Source: Thermococcus siculi
GTDB lineage: Archaea > Methanobacteriota_B > Thermococci > Thermococcales > Thermococcaceae
Assembly: GCF_002214505.1 (NCBI RefSeq)
Contig: NZ_CP015103.1
Coordinates: 806,001-870,000 of the forward strand
Direction: 5' to 3'
Length of the DNA: 64,000 bases
A model generated the notes under the pieces. That model was not told the origin of the DNA and did not search any database. It worked only from the letters and a program-made list of their open reading frames with translations. The position numbers were made by a program, and so were the translations under genes. This document shows, piece by piece, positions 16,418-24,898 of the stretch; position 1 is the first letter of the stretch, and the number at the start of each line of letters is the position of its first letter.

Positions 16418-16648
16418 GTGGCGAGCATCATAAATGTATACCTAAATGGGAACTATTTGCTGCTCACTTTGCTGGCCATCGTCTATTCTGTAACTTCCTC
16501 AAAGCTCAGGGCAGATATGAACTACCCATATGAATGGGCTTCCTCCGAGAGAATTAGACAAGCGAAGGAAAAGTATGTAAAACCGCACAGATCAAAATTG
16601 TCTTGTTCTCCTCTCTTCCCAATGCACATCGATGGCGAAGTTTATTAG
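16418..16648 (+). CDS. Possible small membrane protein (uncertain)
   Basis: 76 codons from a GTG, with one hydrophobic segment ([16 protein letters not shown]) and then a charged tail. There is no convincing ribosome site, and its 3' end overlaps the probable polB promoter (16638-16650). It may be the last island gene or a chance frame in AT-rich DNA. Confidence 0.3.
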   Translation: MASIINVYLNGNYLLLTLLAIVYSVTSSKLRADMNYPYEWASSERIRQAKEKYVKPHRSKLSCSPLFPMHIDGEVY

Positions 16649-16680
16649 TTCTCACTTCCATAATTTACCCGGTGTCCATC

Positions 16681-19600
16681 ATGATCCTCGACACGGACTA
16701 CATCACGGAAGATGGGAAACCCGTCATAAGGATATTCAAGAAAGAGAACGGCGAGTTCAAGATCGAGTACGACAGGACTTTTGAACCCTACATCTACGCC
16801 CTCCTGAAGGACGACTCCGCGATTGAGGATGTTAAAAAGATAACCGCCGAGAGGCACGGAACGGTGGTGAAGGTCAAGCGCGCCGAAAAGGTGCAGAAGA
16901 AGTTCCTAGGCAGGCCGGTTGAAGTCTGGAAGCTCTACTTCACCCACCCCCAAGATGTCCCGGCGATAAGGGACAAGATTAGGAAGCATCCAGCTGTAAT
17001 TGACATCTACGAGTACGACATACCATTCGCCAAGCGCTACCTCATCGACAAGGGCCTGATTCCGATGGAGGGTGAAGAAGAGCTTAAGATGCTCGCCTTC
17101 GACATTGAGACGCTCTACCATGAGGGTGAGGAGTTCGCCGAGGGGCCTATTCTGATGATAAGCTACGCCGACGAGAGCGAGGCACGCGTCATCACCTGGA
17201 AGAAAATCGACCTCCCCTACGTTGACGTCGTCTCAACGGAGAAGGAGATGATAAAGCGCTTCCTCCGCGTTGTGAAGGAGAAAGATCCCGATGTCCTCAT
17301 AACCTACAACGGCGACAACTTCGACTTCGCCTACCTGAAGAAGCGCTGTGAAAAGCTTGGAATAAACTTCCTCCTTGGAAGGGACGGGAGCGAGCCGAAG
17401 ATCCAGAGAATGGGTGACCGCTTCGCCGTTGAGGTGAAGGGGAGGATACACTTCGACCTCTATCCTGTAATAAGGCGCACGATAAACCTGCCGACCTACA
17501 CGCTTGAGGCAGTCTACGAGGCCATCTTTGGGAAGCCAAAGGAGAAGGTCTACGCCGAGGAGATAGCCACCGCTTGGGAAACCGGAGAGGGCCTTGAGAG
17601 GGTGGCTCGCTACTCTATGGAGGACGCGAAGGTCACGTTTGAGCTTGGAAAGGAGTTCTTCCCGATGGAGGCCCAACTTTCGAGGTTGGTCGGCCAGAGC
17701 TTCTGGGATGTCGCGCGCTCAAGCACGGGCAATCTGGTCGAGTGGTTCCTCCTCAGGAAGGCCTACGAGAGGAACGAGCTGGCTCCAAACAAGCCCTCTG
17801 GAAGGGAATATGACGAGAGGCGCGGTGGATACGCTGGCGGCTACGTCAAGGAACCGGAAAAGGGCCTGTGGGAGAACATAGTCTACCTCGACTATAAATC
17901 TCTCTACCCCTCAATCATCATCACCCACAACGTCTCGCCCGATACCCTCAACCGCGAGGGCTGTAAGGAGTATGACGTAGCTCCACAGGTCGGCCACCGC
18001 TTCTGCAAGGACTTTCCAGGCTTCATCCCGAGCCTGCTCGGGGATCTCCTGGAGGAGAGGCAGAAGATAAAGAGGAAGATGAAGGCAACAATTGACCCGA
18101 TCGAGAGAAAGCTCCTTGATTACAGGCAACGGGCCATCAAGATCCTTCTAAATAGTTTTTACGGCTACTACGGCTACGCAAGGGCTCGCTGGTACTGCAA
18201 GGAGTGTGCCGAGAGCGTTACAGCATGGGGAAGGGAATATATCACCATGACAATCAGGGAAATAGAAGAGAAGTATGGCTTTAAAGTACTTTATGCGGAC
18301 AGTGTTACGGGAGACTCCGAGGTCATTATCCGGAAAAATGGTCGCATTGAGTTCATTCCCATTGAAAAACTCTTTGAAAAAGTGGACTATAAAATTGGAG
18401 AGAAAGAATACCATGTTCTCTCAAATGTCGAAGCCTTAACCCTGGATAATAATGGAAAGCTCGCATGGAGAAAAGTCCCGTACGTGATGAGGCATAAAAC
18501 GGAGAAGAAGATTTACCGCGTCTGGCTGACCAACAGCTGGTATCTAGACGTCACGGAGGATCATTCCCTCATAGGGTACCTCAACACCTCAAAGGTCAAA
18601 CCAGGTAGACCCCTAAAAGACCGCCTATGTGAGGTTAAGCCGCTGGAACTCGGCAAATTAGCGAAGTCACTTATAACACCGAGAGCACCCCTCTCTAGGA
18701 ACATAAAGCCCAACGAAACAGCTGTTAGATTCTGGGAGCTGGTTGGGCTTCTCGTTGGCGACGGTAACTGGGGCGGTAGCTCAAACTGGGCAAAGTACTA
18801 TGTAGGTCTTGCGTGTGGGGAAGATAAGGAAGAAATCGCCGAGAAAGTGCTTGAGCCGCTAAAGCGTGAGGGGGTTATATCCAACTACTACGACAAGAGC
18901 AAGAAGGGAGACGTATCCGTACTATCCAAGGGTCTTGCAAGGTTCATGCTCAAATATTTCAAGGACGATGAGGGGAACAAAAGGATTCCAGAGTTTATGT
19001 TCAATCTCCCAATGGAGTACTTGGAGGCATTTCTCAGGGGGCTGTTCAGTGCAGACGGCACGGTTAGTGTACGGAGAGGTGTTCCCGAGGTCAGACTCAC
19101 AACGATCAACGATAGCTTGGCCCGGGATGTGAGGAAGCTACTATGGCTCGTTGGTATTTCAAACTCGATATTTAGAGAGCAGAATCCCAACAGATACGAT
19201 GGAAAGTCAAGCGGTACCTACTCCAAGCACATTCGTATAAAAAATAAGGTTCAGTTTGCGCGAAGAATTGGATTTATCCTTGAAAGAAAACAGGAAAAGC
19301 TCGTTAAAAACCTGAAGGAGTCAGCTTACAAGAGAAGGGCGTTTAAGTACGAATTTGACATCACCCCAATCAAGAAAGTTGAAGAGATAACCTACGACGG
19401 CTATGTCTACGATATAGAAGTTGAGGGAACACACAGGTTCTTTGCTAACGGAATACTGGTTCATAATACTGACGGCTTCTTCGCGACGATTCCCGGGGAA
19501 GATGCCGAGACCATCAAAAAGAGGGCGATGGAGTTCCTCAAGTACATAAACGCCAAACTCCCCGGTGCGCTCGAACTTGAGTACGAGGGCTTCTACAGGC

Positions 19601-20175
19601 GCGGCTTCTTCGTCACCAAGAAGAAATACGCGGTTATCGACGAGGAGGGCAAGATAACAACGCGCGGGCTGGAGATCGTCAGGCGCGACTGGAGCGAGAT
19701 AGCCAAGGAGACGCAGGCGCGGGTTCTGGAGGCCCTTCTGAAGGACGGTGACGTCGAAGAGGCCGTGAGCATAGTCAAAGAAGTGACCGAGAAGCTGAGC
19801 AAGTACGAGGTTCCGCCGGAGAAGCTCGTTATCCACGAGCAGATAACGCGCGAGCTGAAGGACTACAAGGCAACGGGACCACACGTGGCGATAGCGAAGA
19901 GGTTAGCCGCGAGAGGCGTCAAAATCCGCCCCGGGACAGTCATCAGCTACATCGTGCTCAAGGGCTCCGGGAGGATAGGCGACAGGGCGATTCCCTTCGA
20001 CGAGTTCGACCCCACGAAGCACAAGTACGATGCAGAGTACTACATCGAGAACCAGGTTCTACCTGCCGTCGAGAGGATTCTGAAGGCCTTCGGCTATCGC
20101 GGTGAGGAGCTCAGATACCAGAAGACGAGGCAGGTTGGACTTGGGGCGTGGCTGAAGCCGAAGGGGAAGGGGTGA
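16681..20175 (+). CDS. polB: Family B DNA polymerase with an in-frame intein
   Basis: 1164-residue precursor; removing the 389-residue intein leaves 775 residues, the size of the 9N/Tgo/KOD polymerases. The 3'-5' exonuclease is active-looking: Exo [14 protein letters not shown] (Asp141/Glu143), Exo [13 protein letters not shown], Exo [12 protein letters not shown]. Polymerase motif A is [19 protein letters not shown], motif [15 protein letters not shown], and motif C YAD/TDG is split by the intein. The N-terminal uracil-sensing pocket region is present. The start is ATG 16681 with CCCGGTGTCCATC before it; the frame continues upstream without a ribosome site. TATA-like TTTATTAG near 16639-16646 lies ~35 bases upstream. 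This is a main replicative or repair polymerase; its proofreading and high-temperature use are known from close relatives. Confidence 0.97.
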   Translation: MILDTDYITEDGKPVIRIFKKENGEFKIEYDRTFEPYIYALLKDDSAIEDVKKITAERHGTVVKVKRAEKVQKKFLGRPVEVWKLYFTHPQDVPAIRDKIRKHPAVIDIYEYDIPFAKRYLIDKGLIPMEGEEELKMLAFDIETLYHEGEEFAEGPILMISYADESEARVITWKKIDLPYVDVVSTEKEMIKRFLRVVKEKDPDVLITYNGDNFDFAYLKKRCEKLGINFLLGRDGSEPKIQRMGDRFAVEVKGRIHFDLYPVIRRTINLPTYTLEAVYEAIFGKPKEKVYAEEIATAWETGEGLERVARYSMEDAKVTFELGKEFFPMEAQLSRLVGQSFWDVARSSTGNLVEWFLLRKAYERNELAPNKPSGREYDERRGGYAGGYVKEPEKGLWENIVYLDYKSLYPSIIITHNVSPDTLNREGCKEYDVAPQVGHRFCKDFPGFIPSLLGDLLEERQKIKRKMKATIDPIERKLLDYRQRAIKILLNSFYGYYGYARARWYCKECAESVTAWGREYITMTIREIEEKYGFKVLYADSVTGDSEVIIRKNGRIEFIPIEKLFEKVDYKIGEKEYHVLSNVEALTLDNNGKLAWRKVPYVMRHKTEKKIYRVWLTNSWYLDVTEDHSLIGYLNTSKVKPGRPLKDRLCEVKPLELGKLAKSLITPRAPLSRNIKPNETAVRFWELVGLLVGDGNWGGSSNWAKYYVGLACGEDKEEIAEKVLEPLKREGVISNYYDKSKKGDVSVLSKGLARFMLKYFKDDEGNKRIPEFMFNLPMEYLEAFLRGLFSADGTVSVRRGVPEVRLTTINDSLARDVRKLLWLVGISNSIFREQNPNRYDGKSSGTYSKHIRIKNKVQFARRIGFILERKQEKLVKNLKESAYKRRAFKYEFDITPIKKVEEITYDGYVYDIEVEGTHRFFANGILVHNTDGFFATIPGEDAETIKKRAMEFLKYINAKLPGALELEYEGFYRRGFFVTKKKYAVIDEEGKITTRGLEIVRRDWSEIAKETQARVLEALLKDGDVEEAVSIVKEVTEKLSKYEVPPEKLVIHEQITRELKDYKATGPHVAIAKRLAARGVKIRPGTVISYIVLKGSGRIGDRAIPFDEFDPTKHKYDAEYYIENQVLPAVERILKAFGYRGEELRYQKTRQVGLGAWLKPKGKG
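18301..19467 (+). other. Intein in PolB at the pol-c site (YAD/TDG), with LAGLIDADG endonuclease
   Basis: Residues 541-929 of the precursor. Block A starts with Ser1 ([14 protein letters not shown]); block B is [13 protein letters not shown] with the TxxH histidine; the two dodecapeptide endonuclease motifs are [12 protein letters not shown] and [12 protein letters not shown]; blocks F and G are [20 protein letters not shown] and ILVHN, followed by Thr+1. All splicing residues are in place and both catalytic Asp of the endonuclease remain, so it looks functional in splicing and homing. It resembles the pol-c inteins of T. litoralis and relatives. Codon use is somewhat AT-richer than the extein. 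Confidence 0.95.
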
Positions 20176-20330
20176 AATTCAAGTTTTCAAGTGAACCCAG
20201 TACTGGTGTTTTCCTTTCCGTTTGATTTTAATTTCTTGCTGTTCTTGCTGATTTAGAGCATCCCATGTAGCTCCGGTCGGTCGAAACCCTTTTATCCCCG
20301 CAATACAAAACGTATTTCGAGGTGTATTAC

Positions 20331-20555
20331 ATGGCGATCATAACCATTAGGGTTCCCGACGAGCTGAAGCTCAAGATGCGGGAGCTTAACATAAACTGGA
20401 GCGAGGAGATAAGGGAGTTCATACGAAAGAGGATAGACGAGGAGGAGCGGAGAAAAAAGATAAATGAGGCAATGGAAATACTGAAGCGCACGCCCGTCTC
20501 GGTTGAAAAGGGCTTTGGGGCGAAATCCGTGAGGGATGACCGTGATAGTCATTGA
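20331..20555 (+). CDS. vapB: VapB-type antitoxin (pair 2)
   Basis: 74 residues; AIITIRVPDELKLKMREL (N-terminal strand-helix for DNA binding) then NINWSEEIREFIRKRIDEEERRKK, close to the antitoxin of pair 1. ATG 20331 follows GAGGTGTATTAC. TATA-like CTTTTATCC near 20289-20297 lies ~40 bases upstream. Overlaps the toxin gene by 14-20 bases depending on the toxin start. Confidence 0.85.
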   Translation: MAIITIRVPDELKLKMRELNINWSEEIREFIRKRIDEEERRKKINEAMEILKRTPVSVEKGFGAKSVRDDRDSH

Positions 20556-20934
20556 TGCATCCGTTCTCATCAAAGTTCTCCTCAAAGAACCCGGCTGGGA
20601 AAAAATAGCGCTTGGCACGGACACGGCAACCCTGGACTACGCGCTCGTCGAAGGGATGAACGCCATCTGGAAGGCCGTCAAAAGAAACAGAACAACGGAA
20701 GAGAACGCCAAAAGCCTCGTAACGGTTCTGAGGCTTCTCAGGGAGGGGATGCTCCTGTTCCGGGCGGAGAACTTCTTCGAGCGGGGCCTCGAAATAGCCC
20801 TGAAGGAAAGCATCACGATTTACGACGCCCTTTACATAGCCCTGGCTGAAGCCCTCAACGCGGAACTCCACACGGCGGACGAGAGGCAGTACCATGCCGC
20901 CCGAGATTACGTAAAGGCGAAGCTGATAAAGTAG
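20536..20934 (+). CDS. vapC: VapC-type PIN-domain ribonuclease toxin (pair 2)
   Basis: 132 residues. Acidic PIN positions: VIDASVLIKVL, YALVEGMNAIWK, TIYDALYIALAEAL and LHTADER. ATG 20536 is the longest start, but GTG 20542 is the start conserved in pair 1, where the equivalent ATG is AGG; both have GAGGG-type purines upstream. The junction GACCGTGATAGTCATTGA is identical in the two pairs. It ends three bases before the convergent ATPase gene. Confidence 0.88.
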   Translation: MTVIVIDASVLIKVLLKEPGWEKIALGTDTATLDYALVEGMNAIWKAVKRNRTTEENAKSLVTVLRLLREGMLLFRAENFFERGLEIALKESITIYDALYIALAEALNAELHTADERQYHAARDYVKAKLIK

Positions 20935-20937
20935 GTC

Positions 20938-22317
20938 TCATCCCTCGGTCAGCCCTTCAAAATCCCGCAAATCCCACACGAGCCAGCCCTCTTCCCTAAG
21001 CGCTTCTTTGCCTTCGATTTCCTTTGCAACGAGCCCGTGGTATCTTTCCCCTCCTTTAAATCCAACTAACTCGGCTTTTCTTTCCAGGTCCTTCAAAATC
21101 CCCCTGGCTTCTCTTTCGCTCAGCTCCTTCCATTTCACTTCCACAAATAGCGCCTTCCTCTCCCGCTCGTTCAAAGCCACCAAATCAATCTCCTCTCCCT
21201 TATGCCACCAGCGGCCGATTCTGGTGAACCTGAAGGGGAGCTTTCCGGATTTGTTCAGTTCGATCAAAAACTGCTTTGCTATGCCCTCAAACGCGAAGCC
21301 GAGGTAGCGGTTGAAGCCCTTCCCGAAGTTCTCCAGAGGAGCATCGAGGAAGCCCAGCTCTATCTCCTCCTTGAAGGGATAGACGAAGGAGTAATAGAAC
21401 GAGAAGTAGTTGTCGCCTATCGAGTACCTCGCGTTCCTCCGCCGGCCCTTGTCCCTGCCCTTCAAAGTTATGGGGACTTCCTTCCTCACGATGCCGAGTT
21501 CAATAAGGACGCTCAAATAACGGGGCAGTTTAGAGCCGTCTATTCCGGTTGCGTTCCTCAACTCGCCGAAAGACCTGTAACCGTAGCTCAGTGCCTCGAG
21601 GATGGTGTTGTAAGTGCTTAGGTCTCTAAGCTCATAGCGGAGCAGGAACTCGGCCTCGCCGTAGAGGAAGCCCCTCCCAAAGAACTCCCGCCTGATGTTC
21701 TCCTCGGGGCTAAGCGAGGGGTCGAAGCGGAGGAGATACTCCGGAATGCCGCCAAGAACCGCGTAGGTCTTCACGAGGTCCTCAGGGGAATAGCCGGGGA
21801 AGAACTCGCGGACATGGAAAAAGCTGAGGGGTTCAACCTTCAGCGCCAGTCCCCTGCGTCCGTAGATTGGACTTCCGTATTGAGTCAGCTCCTCCATCAT
21901 AGAGACACTCGAACCACAGAGGACTATCGGGTTTCCCTGGTGGAAGTCGAGGTACTCCTGTAGGATCCCAAGGATACGGGGGTAGTTCCTCACCAGAACC
22001 TGGAACTCATCAAGGATGAGCACACTCCCTGAAGGAAGGGCCTCGAAGAACTCTTCAAAGGATGACAAAGGCCTCTTAACGAACCTCTCATCACGTGTAA
22101 TGTGGAAAAGCTTTAGGCTCAGGCTCTTCAGGGTCTCGCTCACTTCCTCCTCTTTGCAGAGGTGGTATATGTGGGGAACCTCTTTAGCGGCCTCCACGAG
22201 AAGACGGGTTTTCCCGACCCTCCTCCGCCCGTAGACCACTACCAGAGCGTTCCTTCTGAATGCCTCTCGGAGTCTGGACAGCTCCTCCCTTCTGTTCACG
22301 AACTTATGCATAATCAT
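20938..22317 (-). CDS. Archaeal AAA-type ATPase with DUF234/PD-(D/E)XK nuclease-like C terminus
   Basis: 459 residues. N-terminal ATPase: Walker A VYGRRRVGKTRLL (~residues 28-40), Walker B SVLILDEFQVLVRN, sensor PIVLCGSSVSMM, plus the YGRRGLALKVEPLSFFHVREFFP loop typical of this archaeal family. A winged helix follows (~250-330, FGELRNATGIDGSKLPRYLSVLIELGIV in parts). The C terminus holds GEEIDLVALNERERKALFVEVKW, the D...ExK pattern of a restriction-endonuclease fold. Families of this type are numerous in Thermococcales; molecular role unknown. The start is ATG 22317 or 22311; a TTAAATA box (22340-22346) allows a leaderless message. A decayed copy of the C-terminal end lies just upstream. Confidence 0.88.
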   Translation of the reverse strand: MIMHKFVNRREELSRLREAFRRNALVVVYGRRRVGKTRLLVEAAKEVPHIYHLCKEEEVSETLKSLSLKLFHITRDERFVKRPLSSFEEFFEALPSGSVLILDEFQVLVRNYPRILGILQEYLDFHQGNPIVLCGSSVSMMEELTQYGSPIYGRRGLALKVEPLSFFHVREFFPGYSPEDLVKTYAVLGGIPEYLLRFDPSLSPEENIRREFFGRGFLYGEAEFLLRYELRDLSTYNTILEALSYGYRSFGELRNATGIDGSKLPRYLSVLIELGIVRKEVPITLKGRDKGRRRNARYSIGDNYFSFYYSFVYPFKEEIELGFLDAPLENFGKGFNRYLGFAFEGIAKQFLIELNKSGKLPFRFTRIGRWWHKGEEIDLVALNERERKALFVEVKWKELSEREARGILKDLERKAELVGFKGGERYHGLVAKEIEGKEALREEGWLVWDLRDFEGLTEG

Positions 22318-22346
22318 GATTATATACTCATGATAATTCTATTTAA
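22312..22346 (-). promoter_or_regulatory. Promoter with repeated TCATGAT boxes before the ATPase gene
   Basis: TTAAATA (22340-22346, minus strand) is ~25 bases before the start codon. Two copies of TCATGAT stand at 22314-22320 and 22328-22334, 14 bases apart; the first lies in the ten-base palindrome AATCATGATT that contains the ATG. A regulator bound here would block initiation. Confidence 0.4.
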
Positions 22347-22483
22347 GCCTTTTGTATCGTCCCCTGGAAATCCCCGGCTAAGAGGCCCTCCTCTCTCGGG
22401 ACTTCCTTCCCCTTAACCTTCTTCGACACTATGCCGTGCCCAAGCTCACCTCTTTCAATGCCGGGAGGTTCTATTCCAATTGT
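22343..22483 (-). pseudogene. C-terminal relic of a second DUF234-type ATPase
   Basis: On the minus strand the stretch before TAA 22343-22345 reads GIERGELGHGIVSKKVKG, then KEVPREEGLLAGDFQGTI. This lines up with the end of the intact neighbour (GFKGGERYHGLVAKEIEG, then KEALREEGWLVWDLRDFE), about half of ~31 aligned residues being identical by eye. A TGA at 22484-22486 closes the frame and no ATPase motifs remain. The rest has been deleted, and the promoter of the intact gene overlaps the relic's stop codon. Confidence 0.65.
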
Positions 22484-22523
22484 TCACTCGTCGGTGATTT
22501 ACCCGTGAGTATGTTGTTAACCC

Positions 22524-23216
22524 TCAGTCCACCAGCTTCAGAACCTCCAGAATTCCCTCGACGGAGGGCACCTCAAAACCGCGCTCATGGATTTTCCCGA
22601 CTTCTTCTGCCTCTGGATTTATCCAGACGGCCCACATTCTGGCCCTCAAGGCTCCCTCGAAGTCCTCCGCGTAGGTATCGCCGATGTGTATGGCTTCGCT
22701 CGGCTCGACTCCAAAGACCTCCAGCGGTTTTCTGAACATCTCAGGCATCGGCTTGTACGCAAGGACCTCGTCGGCAAAGAATGTCTTGTCTATGTACTCC
22801 ATCAGCCCAAAGCGTTCGAGGAGGAGGCGCGTGTATGAGCCTGGCCAGAACATCACGTTCCCGGTGACGGTGACCTTAAGGCCTCTATTTTTAACGCCCT
22901 TGAGGGCCTCCTCTGCTCCAGAAAGGACTATTTCGTCTCCAACCTTCAGAACTGCCCTCGCGGTGGCCCTCTTGACGAGTTCGACGTCGATTCCAAGGAG
23001 ATCCGCCAAAAGCTCCTGGCTCTCTTCGAGGGCCCTGGAAGGGTCACCAGCTATTTCAGCCCTCATCTGTTTTATCCTCGCCCGTGTGAGCATCATGCCC
23101 TCGACGACGTCCACTATGCACGTCCCCATGAGCTTGGACAGCTCAACCGCCATCGCGTCGAGCATGACGTTTATGTCGAGGAGCGTGTTCCAGACGTCGA
23201 ATGAAACAAGCTTCAT
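22524..23216 (-). CDS. HAD-superfamily hydrolase
   Basis: 230 residues. HAD motif I is [10 protein letters not shown], with the nucleophile Asp and a Trp-Asn variant of the usual DxDGTL loop, as in the haloacid dehalogenase/phosphoglycolate-phosphatase branch. Motif II is VTVTGNV, motif III Lys lies in [10 protein letters not shown], and motif IV is [15 protein letters not shown] helical cap inserted after motif I (C1 type) covers ~residues 15-85. It is likely a small-molecule phosphatase; substrate unknown. ATG 23216 follows GGTGGTGGAG. The gene lies 40 bases after the DUF3226 gene in the same direction, so it may be cotranscribed. Confidence 0.88.
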   Translation of the reverse strand: MKLVSFDVWNTLLDINVMLDAMAVELSKLMGTCIVDVVEGMMLTRARIKQMRAEIAGDPSRALEESQELLADLLGIDVELVKRATARAVLKVGDEIVLSGAEEALKGVKNRGLKVTVTGNVMFWPGSYTRLLLERFGLMEYIDKTFFADEVLAYKPMPEMFRKPLEVFGVEPSEAIHIGDTYAEDFEGALRARMWAVWINPEAEEVGKIHERGFEVPSVEGILEVLKLVD

Positions 23217-23256
23217 CTCCACCACCGGGTTGGATTGGAGGCTGGAGAATAAAAAC

Positions 23257-24294
23257 TCAACGCCTCCTCTCCCCTTCCCTTCCGGCCAGGTAGAACAACC
23301 CCTCTATGAGTCCCGCTTCCCTCAGCACGGCCTTCAGGTTCCTGAAGCGGGAGCGCATGACGAACAGCTCGTAGAACCCCTCAAGGTTCCCCCAGTGTCC
23401 GTAGGCCGATAAAGCAAGGTACATGACCTCCTTGGGCTTGAGCTTTCTCCCAAGGCTCTCGTTGAGGGCCTTGAGGCCCGGTTTTATCTTCTCAAGCAAC
23501 CCCTCGCGCGCTATGAGGTGAAGCATCAAATCCTCAACGGTCGGCTTCTTCCACTCTATCGTCTCGTCCTCGAATGGGAGGCCGATTATGAGTGGTATCA
23601 CCTCGGTTTCCCCGACGAGGTAGCCGAAGGGGGTCTTTTTGTACCTGAAGCCCGAAAGCTTTCCCCTTATCGATGCCAGGGCGCTCTCCCTGTCCTCGTC
23701 GACGTCTATCGCCGCCCCTATCCTGTCGACCCTGAAATCAAAAACCTCCATTGCCCTCAGGAGATTCCCGAGGTTCCTGATAACACCTGAGTTCCCCTCG
23801 CTTGGGATGACCGCGAGGTAATAACCGTCCTCCTCACGCCTGAGCAGGTCGAAGTTGTCGCGCTCGAAAACCCTCTCTATGAACCTCAGGCTGTGGGGTG
23901 CTTCCCTGCTCTCCTTGAACTCGAAGAGCTTCTTGAAGACCGCCTTGAAGAACTTGGCATCCGTCTTCCCTTCGACGAAAAGAACGCTCGTTCTGGCGCG
24001 CTCTCCCGAGAGGCCACCCCTGACGTCGAAGTCGAGGTATTTCCTCAGCTCGTAGACCTCTTTCAGCGTGAGTGCCCCTCCGGTGTCTGAATAGATGAGG
24101 ACGTTCTCCTCGCCGCGCCTGAACTTCCAGGCTATTAAGTCGATAAGCTCCAGGCTCGCCGTGACCACAGTCTCTTCTCCGGTAAGGGAATCTACAAAGT
24201 CGAGCAGCTCGTCGCGGTTTTTCCTGTACTCCGGGAAGAGGATGGCGTTTTCATTAACGAATTTTTCGAATTTGTCTCCGGTTACAACCCTCAT
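23257..24294 (-). CDS. DUF3226-like TOPRIM-fold protein
   Basis: 345 residues. A TOPRIM-like core is visible: [18 protein letters not shown] (Glu of the first motif, ~residue 109) and [15 protein letters not shown] (DxD motif, ~190-200). A small N-terminal domain ([16 protein letters not shown]) precedes it and a helical C-terminal region follows. The domain resembles the OLD-type TOPRIM nuclease without its ATPase. DUF3226 is the family I would assign; I have no proof of activity. Its ATG directly follows the stop of the membrane protein gene (AAGTGAATGAG), so the two are translationally coupled. Confidence 0.75.
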   Translation of the reverse strand: MRVVTGDKFEKFVNENAILFPEYRKNRDELLDFVDSLTGEETVVTASLELIDLIAWKFRRGEENVLIYSDTGGALTLKEVYELRKYLDFDVRGGLSGERARTSVLFVEGKTDAKFFKAVFKKLFEFKESREAPHSLRFIERVFERDNFDLLRREEDGYYLAVIPSEGNSGVIRNLGNLLRAMEVFDFRVDRIGAAIDVDEDRESALASIRGKLSGFRYKKTPFGYLVGETEVIPLIIGLPFEDETIEWKKPTVEDLMLHLIAREGLLEKIKPGLKALNESLGRKLKPKEVMYLALSAYGHWGNLEGFYELFVMRSRFRNLKAVLREAGLIEGLFYLAGREGERRR

Positions 24295-24834
24295 TCACTT
24301 CACCATGTCAACAGCTATCGCTCCGATTACCGCGAAGGTGCTTATAAGCACGGTCGCGTTGAGGTACTGGGATGAGGTGAAATCCGCTATCCAGTTTATT
24401 CCGTAGAGGTATATCAGCCCCGCGGAGATCAGGTATGAGATTATAGCGACAGTGAGTAGCCTCTTCGGGATGTGAAACAGCTCCTCCCTCTTGAGGTTGC
24501 CTATCCTGGATTTGGCTATGAAAAGGTACGCGACCGTCAGGGTCATCAGGAAGATGGCCATGGAGCGCCCGAGGGATATATCCTTAGCTATCTCCCACAG
24601 CTCACCCGTGAAGAGGAACGGGAGGGCAAACGTTATCGCCCCCACTATCTCCTGCGCTATGTCGTCCCAGCCGAGCTTGTCGGGAGCTTTGTTTCTCTCG
24701 GATTCCTCCCTTAGGGCCTCTATGCTCTCGTAAATTTCCTCGAGTTTCGCCTCCATATCGGTTCGCCTTTCGTTTTGGATTCCGTGCTCAGGTTCGGGTT
24801 TCATCATCCGGTCAGCATTGGATTCACTCATCAT
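24295..24834 (-). CDS. Integral membrane protein, possibly DUF2391-like
   Basis: 179 residues: a charged N-terminal segment with a coiled-coil-like stretch (MEAKLEEIYESIEALREE, ~35-55), then about four to five membrane helices (EIVGAITFALPFLFTG, MAIFLMTLTVAYLFIA, LLTVAIISYLISAGLIYLYG, VLISTFAVIGAIAV). The long upstream frame is ignored because a TATA box (CTTTATAAC, ~24859-24867 minus strand) lies ~27 bases before ATG 24834, giving a near-leaderless message. It is the first gene of an operon with the TOPRIM protein, so a membrane partner for that protein is the natural reading, unproven. Confidence 0.75.
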   Translation of the reverse strand: MMSESNADRMMKPEPEHGIQNERRTDMEAKLEEIYESIEALREESERNKAPDKLGWDDIAQEIVGAITFALPFLFTGELWEIAKDISLGRSMAIFLMTLTVAYLFIAKSRIGNLKREELFHIPKRLLTVAIISYLISAGLIYLYGINWIADFTSSQYLNATVLISTFAVIGAIAVDMVK

Positions 24835-24857
24835 CGCAGAATAAACTTCCCGGGAAA

Positions 24858-24867
24858 AGTTATAAAG
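24858..24867. promoter_or_regulatory. Shared symmetric TATA box for divergent genes
   Basis: AGTTATAAAG contains the self-complementary core TTATAA. Read rightward it stands ~30 bases before the ribosome site of the S-layer-like gene (24899); read leftward ~27 bases before ATG 24834. No second TATA box is clear for the leftward gene. Confidence 0.5.
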
Positions 24868-24898
24868 GTTGAGATTGACTTTAAATCGGTGGTAAAAG

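Noticed and set aside
16603-16680. 26-codon N-terminal extension of PolB
   Set aside because: The conserved start is MILDTDYI at 16681; the extension covers the promoter and has no ribosome site.
20176-20330. tRNA-like fragment ATGTAGCTCCGGTCGGTCGAAACCC as an attachment site
   Set aside because: Only a loose resemblance to D and T arms, with no acceptor stem and no second copy near VapBC pair 2.
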